In this document: positions 35,738 through 48,615 of the stretch, in pieces
Layout: every line of letters starts with the position of its first letter
How positions within the stretch are numbered: position 1 is the stretch's first letter
Source of the DNA: Gyrodactylus bullatarudis
Lineage: Eukaryota; Platyhelminthes; Monogenea; Gyrodactylidea; Gyrodactylidae
Length of the DNA stretch: 64,000 nucleotides
Direction of reading: 5' to 3'
Assembly (NCBI GenBank): GCA_012064415.1
Contig: SSNU01000358.1
Coordinates: forward strand, 62,001 to 126,000
Notes under the pieces: generated by a model
Told to the model about the DNA's origin: nothing
What the model saw: the letters and a program-made list of their open reading frames with translations, nothing else
Databases searched by the model: none
Program-made: the position numbers and the translations under genes

Positions 35738-38700
35738 TTAAAATTGTAGCAAATTCTTGCTTGAATATATTGAATTGAAAATTATCTCAAGGGAATGTTC
35801 ATGAGAATTATTGTTCCCTTTCGTACCACCAGAACAGAGTTGCTCGGAAAAATTCGAAGAAGGAGCCAGACTCAGTTGGGAAAAGTTTCCTCCGCTAGAG
35901 GTTGAGGATGAACTCAAATAAAAATTCGATGAATCCGTCGTTAGGACAGATGGAGTTGAACATGAGAACTGGCTGTTGCTGACATTATCAAGGATCGTCG
36001 AAGTGATGGTATTTGTATGGGGAATTGTCCGGTTATTATCTAACAAGAAGAAAATTATTTATTAGATCTGCTCAAAGGTGAGAGGACTTTCAAAACAATG
36101 AATATACATTTTAATAAGTTTTTAGCCTTATTCTTTTTTTACTCAAAACATACGGTAGTTTTAAGCTTCAGATAGTTTAAAGAAAAGATTTATTTTTGAA
36201 TTCCATGATGACATTTTTGGAATCCTACTCATGTTGCTCACTTTTACAATTTTAGAAAAAAATTCAGAAAAAAAATTTTTTATGAAAAATATCGTCATTT
36301 TTCAAAAATCCCATTTTATCGAACTTTGAGCTGAAAATTTTTGTTGATTTGAAAGTGAGAGAGTGATAAAAATTGATTTCCAGGATCAAGATTAGATGAT
36401 AAAGCTGAATAGCCCCGTCAAATTATCGACAGTTTCCCCATTTTCGAGAGATTTTGAATTATCGATTTATTATTCATTGTTTTTCAAGTAGGGAAAATGA
36501 TCAAAAAATCGAAATTCCACTCCCAAACGATGTGATTATGCATAAGATTCAATTATAGATTTTCTTGTCTAATCTTGATCCTGAAAAAACTCGTTCGATC
36601 AGCCTCCCACTTTCAAATTTGCAGTTCAAAGCTCGAAAAATGACCATATTTTTTATATAATTATTTTTTTACAGAATTTTTTTTCCAAATTGTAAAAGTA
36701 AGATTTCAAAAAATCTTTACCAAATTCATATTCTTGTTGAAAAAATCATAGATTCCCAATTTTATATCAATTAGCTTTAATAAAATGCTGATGGAATCAA
36801 TATTAGACAAATAATTCACAGAACTTCCAAAATTTTATGTCATTTCTTCTTAGAAATTTTCCCTTTATTTCCGTGAATTCCAGTGACCATATTCGAATAT
36901 ATTTGTCTAATGTTGATTTCAAATATCAGCATTTTTTTCGATTAAGAAGAAATCTCTTGATTATCTAAGGAAATAAAAGAAATCATTTCTAGTCCTATTG
37001 TTTTTACTTGGCGGTAGGGAGTTCACTTTGGATATGGATGAATTATTCAAAAGATAGGTGGAATCATTGGTTGTTATAGAGCCATCATTACTGAAGCATG
37101 TCTTGTCAATTATCCCGGTATCATCATAGTCCTCTTCATTAAAAGTGTTTCCGTCTTCATCGTCAAGATCATCTTCATCTGGATCAATGATATCATCTAG
37201 ATCATCGTCGAGGTCATCATCCTCAGAGTCGAGACGAACTCGTTTATTCTTTCCATTGGAGCCGTTGAGACGCCGGCTGACGTCCTTTTTTAATCGTTTC
37301 TCTTTCGCCCTTAAAAGAAAATTCATTTATTAAGTGAAAAATCCATATTCTGGAAAAAAAATCTTGGAATTTTTTCTCATCTTCAAATTGATTGACAAAT
37401 CCAATGACTCAAACAAAAGAAAAATCTTAAAGTCTTACGTATTCAGTTTCCATCTATGGAATTGCACGCTAACCTCAGAGAAAACCTTCTGTGCATTTCC
37501 ATATTTGTAGAGTGGAAGAAATGCCAGCTACTTTATTTCTCATCTATCTAAAAAATACATTCTCCCAAGAATCCGCATTAAACATTTATAAGCCTACTGA
37601 GAGAGAATTTTGAATCTATAAATAAGATGAATCCACCCCAAGTCTGTGTGTGTGGAGTATGCAGTCTTAAAAGGTGGAAGTTACTTTGCCATTCTAAAAG
37701 AAAAAAAGAGAAAATGCCCAAAATTAAGGAGGGGTGGGCCAATAGAAAGGCAGTTTTTATTTTATTGTAAACTCTCCTGATGATGAGGGAATTGAGTTGA
37801 AACAATACCAGCAATTTTTCGGCACCATCTCTCAGTGTGTATTTTTTATTGAATTTTTCTAATGGAAGAAGAGCTCATACTACACCTAGGCTAGAGAAAG
37901 ACAAAAGCAGTTAATACAGCAATAGGTACTAATCCATAATATGCCTTATGCATAATACATTGGCATCGTTGAGCAACCACAAGGTAGCTTTTTCTCCTTG
38001 TTTTTTTTCCTCTTATATATATCTAAACTAAAGAGAGAATAAAGTGATGGAAAACTCTTCTCCACTTACTATTTATGATGATAACAGTTATCAGTTGAAT
38101 ATGAACACTAATAATATATTGGAAGCCATTAATGCGATCAACAACCATTGTAAAATGATAATAGATTTAAAGTACACCATATTGAATATTTTATTATGGT
38201 AGACAAAAATTTCATTGATAAAGAAATGTTTTACCTTCGATTTTGAAACCAAACTTGGACAACCCGCATATCAAGTCCCGTTTCAGAGCTTAACTGTTCC
38301 CTAACATGACGAGCTGGCTTTGGTCCCTCTGCATATGCTCTCTTCAAGGCATCTAATTGCTTTGCTGTAATTGTTGTACGTGGACGCTTGTTGATGTTAT
38401 CTAATTCAGCTTCTGATAAAAATGAAAAAAGTTGTAAATAACTAACAGATTATTCACTAAACTTTAATTTCATCTGATAAGCGTGTAACGTGAATTTGTA
38501 AATATACATACACAAAATTGAAAAATCATGTCAAGTTTTTGTTAAAAGCTTTTCAAATTAATTTTTTTTCATAATTAGAACAACAATTTAATTAGTCTCC
38601 AAATGACTGTAATATCTGGACAAGAGCTTATTTAAATTGTTGAAAATGGATTTGATTATATAATATATATTTGACTAAAAAGAAATAGGGATTAAAACAT

Positions 38701-41700
38701 TACGAACCTTTTGCTTTTACAGCATCAAAATCTGTTTTGCACATGAGCTTCTGATCGGCCAAAAGGTAGAATTCATCTCCAGTATTCAATGCCTGCTCGC
38801 ATTTAATACAAGTAAAACAACTTAGATGGTAGACATGAGTATGTGCTCTCCGGACGACTTCTGAGGGGGTGATTGAATCATGACAGGCAGCACATTTAGT
38901 GCCGAATCGTCTGAAAAGATTGATGAAATCTAATCACATTTTCAAATCTCATTTTACAAATTTCAACTTACTGGAAGAAGTCTTTTCTGCAATAAACATT
39001 GGATCCCTTCATATAGCACTTTTCATTCAACTGAACACAACAATCCTTACATGAAAGGCATTTTGGATGCCAGTAATTGGTACCGACCCTTAGGACTGTC
39101 CGACAGTCTATCATACTCTGGAAGCATTCTGAGCACTTTGGGACTGTAGATAAAGCTAATTTTTAATCAATTTTTTTCGCCCACAACTCACGAAAGTACC
39201 AAGTTAATTGAAAAAAATCTAGTTTACCTAAGAAGCTAAATAAATTTTACACATTTCCCATATTCTTCCTATGAAAAACAATAAAAATAGACAAACCTAT
39301 AGCAACAATCTATAGTGGGAGCCGTTGAAAGTTTTCACAATAAATGAAAGATAACAAACGTTATACTCAGAAAGGAGTGTTAAATGGATACATCCATCCA
39401 TTAAGCTGATTGATTTCGAGTCTTTTGAGATATGAAAAAAACACAGGTAGATCCCATATATGCACAAGAGTAAATCGATCCATTATAATACATCAAAGGA
39501 CTCGTGATAGATACAAAATTCTATAGTATATAATATACAGTTGAGAAGATATATATGAACAGTTTGGTGTTACTATATATCTACACAACATTTATCCGTT
39601 ATAATCATCTAATCTCACTAATTGATTGTATTTCGTATTATAAAATGATTATAGAATAAAAAATTCATTTCAAAAGACAAAAACTGATTAATTCTCTTTT
39701 GGAGTTTATGCTTTAAATTCAAGAAATTTTAATGCAATTTAAAAGCTGTCCCATTAATCGTCTTTTTGAATTTAGTCTCCGTTGGAAGGAAGATGCTTGT
39801 CAATGCACAAAGTGGGTATCTTCTAGGTTGCCTTGTATTATTTCCTATTGTTGGACTTTTATTTACGAATAGTGTCATGCCAGTCTCTTCTAAATTACTC
39901 TGAGACTATACTCACTTCGGAATTGTTTACGAGCTCTAATACTTTTGTAGAAGGAGAGAATGCATCTCATTTAGTTAATTGCTCAAAGGAATCTATTCTT
40001 ATATTTCTACTGTCTTTCTCTTTATCTGCTGTTGTATTTGTGACACTATGAATACACTTTGGGATAGAAAGAAAGAAAAGAAATTGAAAAAGATGAAGAA
40101 GAAGATTCTCAGTACAATGAAAAAATTACCTTCATCTATCAACGAATGGTAAATCAATTTGAAAAATTTTTCTTTTTATTTGAGTTTTTTATCCATCTAT
40201 TCACGGGATAGGTGAAATAAAAACCACTATACCACGTCGACCTTTTACAACTTTGTGAAAGTAGCAAATTGAAGGGGGGGGGTTACTTAGCTTTCTCAAA
40301 TTCTTTTTTTAATTATTTAATTGAATATTTTTTTTTATTTTACTTTTCGAAAGTAACAAGAGGTGACCTTGTTTTTATGTCTCAAAACTTTATTTGTATG
40401 TGAATTCAAAATTTCCGTATTGAAATTTTACAAGATTAGAAAATAAAAATAGGCCGAATAAATGTTGAGCTGATTAATTACAGGCGTTTTTCCTATAAAG
40501 CTTTTCGATATTTGTACACTGTCTTTATTTAGATTATTTAGAATATTATACTTCGAAATCAGACCCAAAATAGAGAAATTTTCATTTTTAAAATAACCCT
40601 GAGACTTTTAATTCCAATTAAATCTGAATATTTTACTCATACTTTAACGACGATTTCAGATTTCATAATGAATCAAGAAAGTTTTCTTAAAAAATATTTT
40701 TCTCAATATCAAAAACTTCGAATCAAAGTGAACCAAGAATAATCTAAGATAATAAAGACAAGATAAAAGATACAAGAAAAAAAGCTATGAAAGGGGATTA
40801 AATTCTATTCTAATGCATAACCATCAATTTTACATACGATTAAATATGGATTAAATACTTATTGTATTATTGAACATTTCCACTAACTGTTTGTTCAGGA
40901 ATTCTGGAACTACTGAATCTAATACGCTTCGATTTTCTTGTACACATTTCTCCAACATGTCATCAAATGGAAAGATTATAATTATTCCTTCTAAGTTAAT
41001 CGCTAACTTTTTCATCAAAATTTTTGTCGACTAAATTTGGAATTTGACTATAGAAATATCAAGTAACTTGGAAAAAAAGTTAATTCACACCATTTTGGTG
41101 TATTCTTTTCTTCGTGATGGTTAAAAATGGTTCGACTTTCGTCTAATCGATCAAAACTATTGAGTATTCTACTCATTTTTATAAAGCTAATTGATTTGAA
41201 GTCGATTTTTTCATCAAAAATTCGAATATGTTCAAGATTTTTTGGAATCTTACTCATGTTGCCCACATTTACCTGTTGAAGAAAAAAGATAGTTTTATTA
41301 AAATTATGGCCATTTTTCAAATTTCGATTTGGCGAAAAAATCCCATAACTTCGAAAATTTTTATTTATTTGAAAGTTGGAGGGTGATCAAAAGAGTTATT
41401 TCAAGATCAAGATAAGACAATAGAATAAATTCAACTGAATCTGATCTGATGCATAGCCTTATTATCGTATGGGGGCTGAATTCGACTTTTTGATCGTTTT
41501 CACTACTTGAAAATCAATGAAGTTTCGATAACTCAAAATCCCTCGAAAATGGTGAATCTTTCGAAATATTTTTGGAAATATTTGTCTTTCTTGTCTTATT
41601 GTTATCCTGAAAAATCTCTTTTGATGGGATTTTTTCGAAATTTGAAAAATGGGCATTTTTTCATAAAAATAATTTTTTTTCAGATTTTTTTTCTTCAACT

Positions 41701-43304
41701 GGTAAAAGTTGGCAACATGAGTAGGATTCCAAAATTTTTTAACAAATTCGAATTCTTGATGAAAAAATCGAGATTTCTGTAAAAATCATAGATTCCCAAC
41801 TTTATATGGATTCGCTTTAGATCATCGTTATTAGGGAATTTCAAAGACATCTCATTCTCAATTAATAAAAGAAATAAACATCGTAGATGGGGAGCATACT
41901 GAATCAGAGTTTTATATCGATAAATTTCCATTAGCTCAAGCTTATCTAATTACTCTTGACAGATCTTGTATTGGTTTGATATTCCTTCATACCAACGATT
42001 AATTTAATTATCGGCGATGCATTAATGCTCTGGAGGGAAAAGTCTGAGGGAACCCTGGGGGGAAATTAGTAACTCCTTTTTTTGTGTAATGTAACCATTT
42101 TCTTCCCAGCACACCATTTTTATTCAACTTGAAAGTTTCAATACATGATGGTAGAAGAGGAAAGCATTTTTGAAATTTAAAAGAAAAACTTGAAATTAGT
42201 TTAAAAAGTTAAATTTAGAGAAAAGTCAATGAGAAAGTTACAAAATTTAATGCAGGTGTAAGTAGACGAAATTTTGCAAAATTACTAAAATCTTCTATCG
42301 ATATGATAAAATTAATGATAACCAAGTATTTTAACATTATCCCAACGAATTTCACTCCAAAATATCTTCTGTAATCAGATAAACAAGATTATGGAAATGT
42401 TTAAATAAAAACGTTCTTTGAAATATAAGAGGAATAAGTTTCAATACACATTTTTTAATAAATAAGTAATTTTTTCAGCATTAATGCAGTTTAAATAATA
42501 TGAAATCAAGGTAAAATTATGAAAATAAAATATTAAAGAAACGTTTTTTTAATTTACATATTCCAGAAACATAAAAAATATTTTGAATCAAAAATACTTG
42601 AAGATTCATTTTTTCATATCGATAGGCGGTTTTGGTAAATTTCATTCAAGTCTATTATGTATAGTTTCCAAAACTGACCCAAACTAAGTTAATATATTAA
42701 AGGCCACTTTGAAATGAGGAAAAATAAAATTTTGAAAAAATTTGAGCTAATATTTTGCCATAATTCTGAACCCAAATATCAATCGATTCTAATCGACAAA
42801 ATCAATCAAAAAAATTTAATTTTCTAAAATTCCTTTTTAACCCCAAAATATCATTCTAATAATATAATTAACTTTTTTATCAAATGCACACATAATAATG
42901 AAATTTTCATAAAACTCACCAATATTATTCTCATCAAAAGGTTGATTCTTTTGATTGTTATTCCCATAAATCAGTTGTAAGATCATGTCCTCTGAGTTTT
43001 TAGCAGATATCATGTGTATGCCGCATTCATTCTTATTTCCAACCCCTCCACCAAGCTTATTCAAGTGCTCCTTCAGATTCAATTGTCCAGTATGATTTTG
43101 TCCGGGAGCATTGTGAAGTTGGAAATAGCTATCAATATGATTGAGGCTATTGGATTCTCGTTTCTTCGTTACATCATCGCATAAAGATTCAATTTCAGAG
43201 TTATCATCCGTATCAGTTGGCAGGCTATTGTCCAAAACAACTTCGTCATTATCAAATTTATTCATATCAGTTCGACTTGGTTTGAGACAACGTTTTTTAC
43301 CCAT
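35738..43304 (-). CDS. LIM-homeodomain transcription factor Lim3 (Lhx3/Lhx4 type)
   Basis: Six exons join in frame: 43304-42920, 39143-38972, 38910-38708, 38412-38235, 37309-37008 and 36039-35738, giving 513 codons. Exon 1 (residues 1-128) is a family-atypical acidic N-terminus. Exon 2 encodes the first LIM domain (CSEC ... [10 protein letters not shown] ... CRKDF), exon 3 the second (RFGTKCAAC ... [10 protein letters not shown] ... CKTDF), and exons 4-5 the homeodomain ([15 protein letters not shown] ... [35 protein letters not shown]). The homeodomain is close to vertebrate LHX3/LHX4 and fly Lim3, which specify motor-neuron and neuroendocrine identity. An acidic run ([10 protein letters not shown]...) follows it, and the C-terminus is Ser-rich. 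Donors are GTGAGT, GTAAGT, GTTCGT (weak), GTAAAA and GTAAAA. A five-codon upstream ORF ends just before the start codon. Introns 1 and 5 contain foldback elements. Confidence 0.93.
36215..36780. mobile_element. Foldback element in Lim3 intron 5
   Basis: Inverted halves are visible: TCATGTTGCTCACTTTTACA at the left against TGTAAAAGTAAGATTTC at the right, and AGGATCAAGATTAGATGAT against TTGTCTAATCTTGATCC. The right end has the family terminus (ATCATAGATTCCCAATTTTA). The left end is truncated. It lies wholly within the intron. Confidence 0.65.
39144..41186. other. Lim3 intron 1, first part
   Basis: This is intronic sequence. At 39794-40050 there are two overlapping short frames with hydrophobic ends (one begins [20 protein letters not shown], the other, shifted, ends [14 protein letters not shown]). 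Together they look like a small secreted or GPI-anchored protein broken by a frameshift, but there is no homology to support this. A run of nine G lies near 40277. Confidence 0.35.
41187..41819. mobile_element. Foldback element in Lim3 intron 1
   Basis: The left half (TTTTTTCATCAAAAATTCGA, GGAATCTTACTCATGTTGCC, TTGAAGAAAAAAGATAG) recurs inverted in the right half (CAACATGAGTAGGATTCC, CGAATTCTTGATGAAAAAAT). The right end has the TAAAAATCATAGATTCCCAA terminus of the family. It is most similar to the copy in intron 5 of the same gene. Confidence 0.7.
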
Positions 43305-44454
43305 TATTAACAGTCTTTTTTCATATATAAACTCTTCCGATATTTATATATTCTCCCCACTATATATATATATATGAGTAATAATATGATACTGATACAG
43401 GTATATTAACAGTGTATAATAATAAAGTAACGAGGAGAGGGGGGGGGGCTAGAGAGGAACGCGTGTGTTATGAGTATCTCTTCCCCTATCTACCAATGAT
43501 ATCAAGCGTATTTGAGTAGAAATTTACTCTATCCTAATTGGTTGGTATTCTTAAGTTATTTTGAGTTGATTCCAAATATTTCCCACTGTATCATTATTGT
43601 AATTAAATTTTTAAAAATTTATTCTCAAAATAATAAATATAATTGTTATGTAATCGTAAATTAATTTAATGATGAAAAAAGTGTGTGAGTCTTCCTGTCA
43701 TTCTATAGAAAGAAATGGCGTATTTTTTTCAAGGTGTAATAAAATTTATTTTTCTAATTGCGTACTTTTCAAAAGAAGAAAAATAACTAACGAATTTGGG
43801 GTGATAATAAAATTTTCGATTCGTCAAAAAGATTTTTTTCTCAAAATAAAAAAAATAAGTAGGAATATATAGGGAAGGAACATATGTTGGCCCATGGATA
43901 ACTCATAGTATTATTCAATCACGGTCATCTGGGGTCATCGAATGAATGTACAATGTACAACGTATGGTGTTTGACACTTCTCTTTATTTATTACATTTTC
44001 ACAATTTAAAAAAATGAGGAAAGACTCAAAGTGATAGGAGAGAAATTGCACAGAAATCCCAAGAAGAAAGATAATAGAAGAAGAAATTTGCATAAGATTC
44101 CATTCTTCTTTCTTCCATTAGGAAACTTTTTTTATTCACTTAATTTCATATTCAAGAAGATTTAGAGACAGATTTAGAGGGCAGTTGAATAGGCGATAAA
44201 CTCGTCCATGAGTGTATATATATATTTCCCCCCATTTCTGAATAAAATTATCGATTTAAAGGAGTAACTGAAGGTGATATGAAAATGAGAATTTACGATT
44301 TTTACTGAATTCAAGCGATCAAATCAGGAAAAAATTCCACGTTATTTTGAACTACCATGGTCCAATTGATTTAATAACTTTTTGGTTCATCAATTGTAAT
44401 TTCTCAATAGGAATATTTTTTGAAAATTAGTAAATTTTTTCCTAGCACTAATTC
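43305..44454. promoter_or_regulatory. Region upstream of Lim3
   Basis: Immediately upstream of the Lim3 start are a TA-repeat tract (about 43363-43375), a run of nine or more G (about 43440) and TATATAA-like sequence near 43325-43350. These could be promoter parts, but no transcription start can be fixed from sequence. A foldback-family end lies at about 44272-44320. Confidence 0.35.
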
Positions 44455-45060
44455 GATATAACATTCAAAGACGGTTCTAATGATGTATAACACCAGTAGG
44501 TTCTGATAAATTCCTAGGGCTGTTGTAAAAAGATTTTCCTATCTCAATGTATTTATTTTTGAAATTGAAACATTTATATTTATTCATAGAAATGATTTGT
44601 ACAAATAAGGGAACAGGGAAAGAGTTTTCAATGTGCCTGGTGTGGGAGGGTTTGAACCTAGGACCTAAGAAGGTCCGAATTAGTGGTGAGAGAGATACCA
44701 CTACGCCACACCGGGCATTGAAAATCAAAAAACCAATTATTTTTCAAAGCTAAAAATAATCAATCTTAGAATAAATTTTTGTTGTTGGAAGCTAATTACT
44801 TGTTCAAGCCAACCATATAGATCAGGTATTTTCTTGAATAAATCGAAAATACCATCGATTGCTGTAGAAAATGTACACACTACTTAAAATTAGTTGGATC
44901 TATTTTCGTGAAAAAATGCTATTTTTTAAAACTTTGTTGCATTGACATCACCCCTAGGAATAGGTTTTATCCAAGAGAAATACTAAAGCATCTTTATTTA
45001 TGTAGGCATCTAGGAATTTTGGAAAAATTGTTCTTAAATAGTCATCCCTATTGCTCAAGA
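44455..45060 (-). repeat. Dispersed repeat R1, interrupted copy
   Basis: In opposite orientation to 18938-19436 and matching it in blocks on both sides of a 166-base insertion (44551-44716). The match includes TTAGAACCGTCTTTGAATG-type sequence on one side and GCTTCCAACAACAA...TTTATTCTAAGAT on the other, read on the minus strand. Confidence 0.75.
44551..44716 (-). mobile_element. tRNA-derived SINE insertion
   Basis: Read on the minus strand it begins GCCCGGTGTGGCGTAGTGGT, where TGGCGTAGTGG fits the pol III A box exactly, followed by GGTTCAAACCC as B box. The first 7 bases pair with ACCAGGC like an acceptor stem (one mismatch). The anticodon region is not a normal arm, so this is not a functional tRNA gene. 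An A/T-rich tail (TTTCAAAAATAAAT) follows. The same locus without the insert exists at 19291-19310, which fixes both ends to within a few bases. No clean target duplication is seen. Confidence 0.75.
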
Positions 45061-45097
45061 AAACTAGTTTACAATTTCCATTCAAAAACAATTTTTA

Positions 45098-46263
45098 TTA
45101 ACCTTTTTGGTGCCGATTGATATACACCTAATTAATATGAAGATGAGAATTTATCATTTTTACAAAATTATAAATTTTTTCATCAGGAAATCGAATTTGA
45201 TCAAGATTTTTTGGAATATAGATCGTAGGTTCCACTTTCAGGATCTGAAGAAAAAAAAATTTGAAAAAAATCAAATTTTAAGAAAGTTATGGCATATTTC
45301 AAATCTAGCGATGGCGCCTAATTCCCATTTTTTGAACTTTGAGTTGAAAATTTTTGTTGAGAGAGGGATCAAAAGTAGTCTGCTTAAAAGTAGTCACGAA
45401 AGAGATTTTTGAGGGGTAGAAATTAGGGGGATAACTTTAACACAGTCATTAAAGAGGGAATACTGTATGTCCAAACGACACTATAGAATCTATAGAGAGG
45501 AAGATTTTTTGCAAGTTGTCCTGATTCTGAAAACTCTGATGAAGAATTTGAACAGTTAGAAGACCAACCAGATTATATATGCTCTTTTATTCCTTTATTT
45601 AAGGAGATTTGTCGAGCTATTCAGGAGAAACTGTCTTTTGATAAATGAGAATTCACAGACACAATCTGTGGATTAGCCAATGGTTCTTTTTAAGGGAGCT
45701 ACTTAAATAGAACACTATAAATATGTCTAATAGACTAACTAAAATTAAAATATTATTTTCATGCGGAAGTGTAGCTTAAGCTCTCAGAATTCATGCCTTG
45801 ACATAAAAATCATATTCAGCGCTTTGACAATTAAGTGGCGTGTCACTTTTTTTCGATCAAAAGGTACTAATATAAGATAAAGTTATCTTGATGATCCAAA
45901 ATTTCATGCTGATTCTGAATCTGTCCTCAGAATTTCCAATTTGTTCTTAGTTCCAGAGATAAAAGCGAAAAACAAAAATCTCAAAATTTCCCAAAACTGA
46001 AATTAAAAATTACTCAAAATCAATTAGTGTATAATCAATTAAATCCTTAATATCTGGGTATCATCAGATAGAAAATTAAATTTTGCGTCGTTTGGTATAT
46101 ATGTGTGCGACAGAAAGTAAAAATTAGCGCAAAAATTCTTAAATCAAGTTGAGTTCATTGAAAAAAATCCTGAAATTTGATGGTAAATTTGGGTAAATTT
46201 TCAACTAACACTCTTATTTGAATGAAGTATTCAAATTTTCTCCTCTTTCGATTGGGACCAATT
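45098..46263. repeat. MITE B fragment, half foldback and intergenic
   Basis: 45098-45127 is the end of a family B MITE (TTAACCTTTTTGGTGCCGAT). It runs straight into a foldback-family half element (about 45128-45370, AATTAATATGAAGATGAGAA then CAAATCTAGCGATGGCGCC). The remaining 900 bases show no gene. Confidence 0.5.
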
Positions 46264-46487
46264 TTAACCCTTTCGGTGCCGAGACTATTTCACAATTTTT
46301 ATAAAAACCAAAAATTAGCTATGAAGATACCAAGTTATTTCCCCAATAATATCACTAATACAAGTTCACATTGTGGGCTTCAATTTAAACTTTAATTGAT
46401 CCAGAAATTTATCAAACTGGTAGAGTTATGAAGGTTTAAAAAAATTGGAAAATGGACATATATGTCCATCGGCACCGAAAGGGTTAA
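46264..46487. mobile_element. piggyBac-type MITE, family B copy 2
   Basis: TTAA at 46264-46267 and 46484-46487 bounds inverted ends (CCCTTTCGGTGCCGA). It is an inverted-orientation copy of 10365-10586, with intact target sites at both ends. Confidence 0.85.
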
Positions 46488-48615
46488 ATTGATCAGACAT
46501 TGTCTTCTGCCATAAAATGGGATGTTTATACCTGTATGCTCAAATCACGATTTTAATTTTGAAAAAAAAATTGACTTAATTTTGAAGCGACTAATCTGAG
46601 TCCATTTGAATTTAAATATCTTTAAAACTAGTTTGGGACAAAAGGTGTTATAAAAGTTACCACAGGGAGATGATGCGCGAGGGATGAAACCCAAAGAACA
46701 TTAATCGAACTGCAGCTTTGCTCTGAAGCAGTTTCTCCACGTAAACATTAGTTATTAATGGCGGAATCTACCAATAGGGAGCCCTTTGTGTTTGCTTTGA
46801 GTCGGCGTTATTCTCCTGAGGGTAGGTAAAGAGGAATTGGTTGATCTGGTATCATATCTCGGTGTGTTATAGGGTCGCAAAAATCTTAACTAGTAAGGGG
46901 CACTATTTAATTCGTAAAATGTTTTTCTGTATCTCAGATATAGAAAGCCTATTTTGATCTTGTTTAAATGCTGTATTAATAATAATTTTTGACCATTTTC
47001 CTGCTTTCGAATAATATGCATCAGTCTGCCAATGATGTCTTCGCGAATACAAACTTAAGCTCGTGAGTCATAAGTTGTTTTCTAAACACTCGATAAAAAT
47101 ACCACGAAAAGAACCCTGAATAACATTAAAATTTAGGTATATTTTTTTTCATTAAATGTTATTGAGAAATACTTTTGAGTTTATTTGTTCCAGTTTCATT
47201 AGACACAATGAAAAAAGTTTATCTTTTCATCTCAATTCTTTCGAAAACAGTTATAGGATTAATAAGATAATCTAACTTTTTTATTCTACAAATTTATAAC
47301 ACAATAGATTCATTGAGAATATTTTACAACCAACATTCATTAGTAAGGAGAGTGATCTCTTTAGGTAAATCATTTAGCGTGAATAATTCCTTACAATTCA
47401 ATTGAAGAGGCTTGTAAAATGTTTGAAAGGGGCCTGTACTGAAATTAGACCCGTCATTAATCGACTTTATATATTGTTATATTTAGTTTTTAACAATTGA
47501 AAAATTTGGTTGTTGATATTATATAGTCCAGTTTTCATCAGGCAATATAAAACATTAGAGAAAGTCAACTTTTTCAAGTTTCCCCAGTCTTGATATCATT
47601 CTGTGAATTAAAATTATCAAAAACTATATGCTTTCGATTTTGTTCTGATATACAAAATCTTGATTGAAAATGAGAATTTTAAAACCTGTGACATAATGAA
47701 TTTTACTACGAGAAATGACAAAAACTAAAAACTTTTTTCAACATTTCAAATAGATATTGAGCCTAGATCAGGATTAGTGCATGTAAAATTTTTATCATCT
47801 AAATAAGGCTAACAATTAAAAGGTATCTGAAGCAAACAATCGAAATTTCAGCCAGCTCTGAAAATTCAGATGTCTCATGAATAATTGAAATTTCAAAAGA
47901 TTCAATTAACCTAGATAAAACAGAAGAGATTTCTAATAAAAAATATAATATAAGATGTTTGAGTAGGATTCTCTTGAATTATGAATACTCAAATTTGCGT
48001 GCATTACTCTGAATTTATTATTTTTAATTATTATTGAGTTCTATGATACAATACGTATGATAAGTTATCATTGATAAACTTTATAAATCACCCAATATGT
48101 ATAATATATAATTAATTTTGGGCTTGGTCTTTATCATCTGTTCATTGTTGATCAAATATAGAAGAAATTTTGAAATCTTGGATTACACAGTCTAGAAAAA
48201 ATTTTCATACAGTGAAATAAATATATTTACCATGTGAGAGAAAGACCTAAAGGAGATTTCAATTTTTTAGCAAAATTTGAAATTAAAAAAAAATAAAGTT
48301 TGAGGCAACGAGTTGTAGAACATTTTCTGTAGATTACTTTCATCTTTTTAGAATTCTAAGGCTAGACTGTGTGATCTGTATTCTTACAAGACTTGATTTT
48401 GAAATCCAAAAAACTGCCCATGCTTGTATTTTATATAAACAAATCAATGCTTCTTTTAAAGCTTAAACAATATTTTGTCAAGTAATAAATCTCGATTGAA
48501 CATCTAATGAGAGTCTTTTCTAAAGCTTCCGATATTGGTTCTTGTTGTGGAACTTGGCCACATGAACTTTAAAGAAAACAAAATAATTCATACAAGAAAG
48601 TTCTTACAAGGACAA
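46488..48615. other. Intergenic, no gene seen
   Basis: 46640-46880 is less AT-rich than its surroundings, without a long frame or recognisable RNA gene. A small-RNA gene was considered (GATGATG near 46669) but the boxes do not fit. The remainder is AT-rich and featureless. Confidence 0.35.

Noticed and set aside
37770..37815. Hammerhead-like CTGATGATGAGG...GTTGAAAC on the plus strand
   Set aside because: Stem II does not pair and no stem I or cleavage triplet is positioned correctly.
39794..40051. Small secreted/GPI-like protein within Lim3 intron 1
   Set aside because: Two hydrophobic segments lie in different frames without splice sites to join them, and no homology was recognised; a random frame pair in AT-rich DNA is as likely.
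43363..43375. TA microsatellite as a promoter TATA box
   Set aside because: A simple TA repeat in AT-rich DNA cannot be assigned as a core promoter without transcript data.
44631..44716. Functional tRNA gene on the minus strand
   Set aside because: A and B boxes are good, but the anticodon arm cannot form properly and an acceptor-stem mismatch is present; the empty site at 19 kb shows it is a SINE insertion.
46660..46735. C/D-box small nucleolar RNA
   Set aside because: GATGATG does not fit the C box at the last base, and no terminal stem brings it to a D box.
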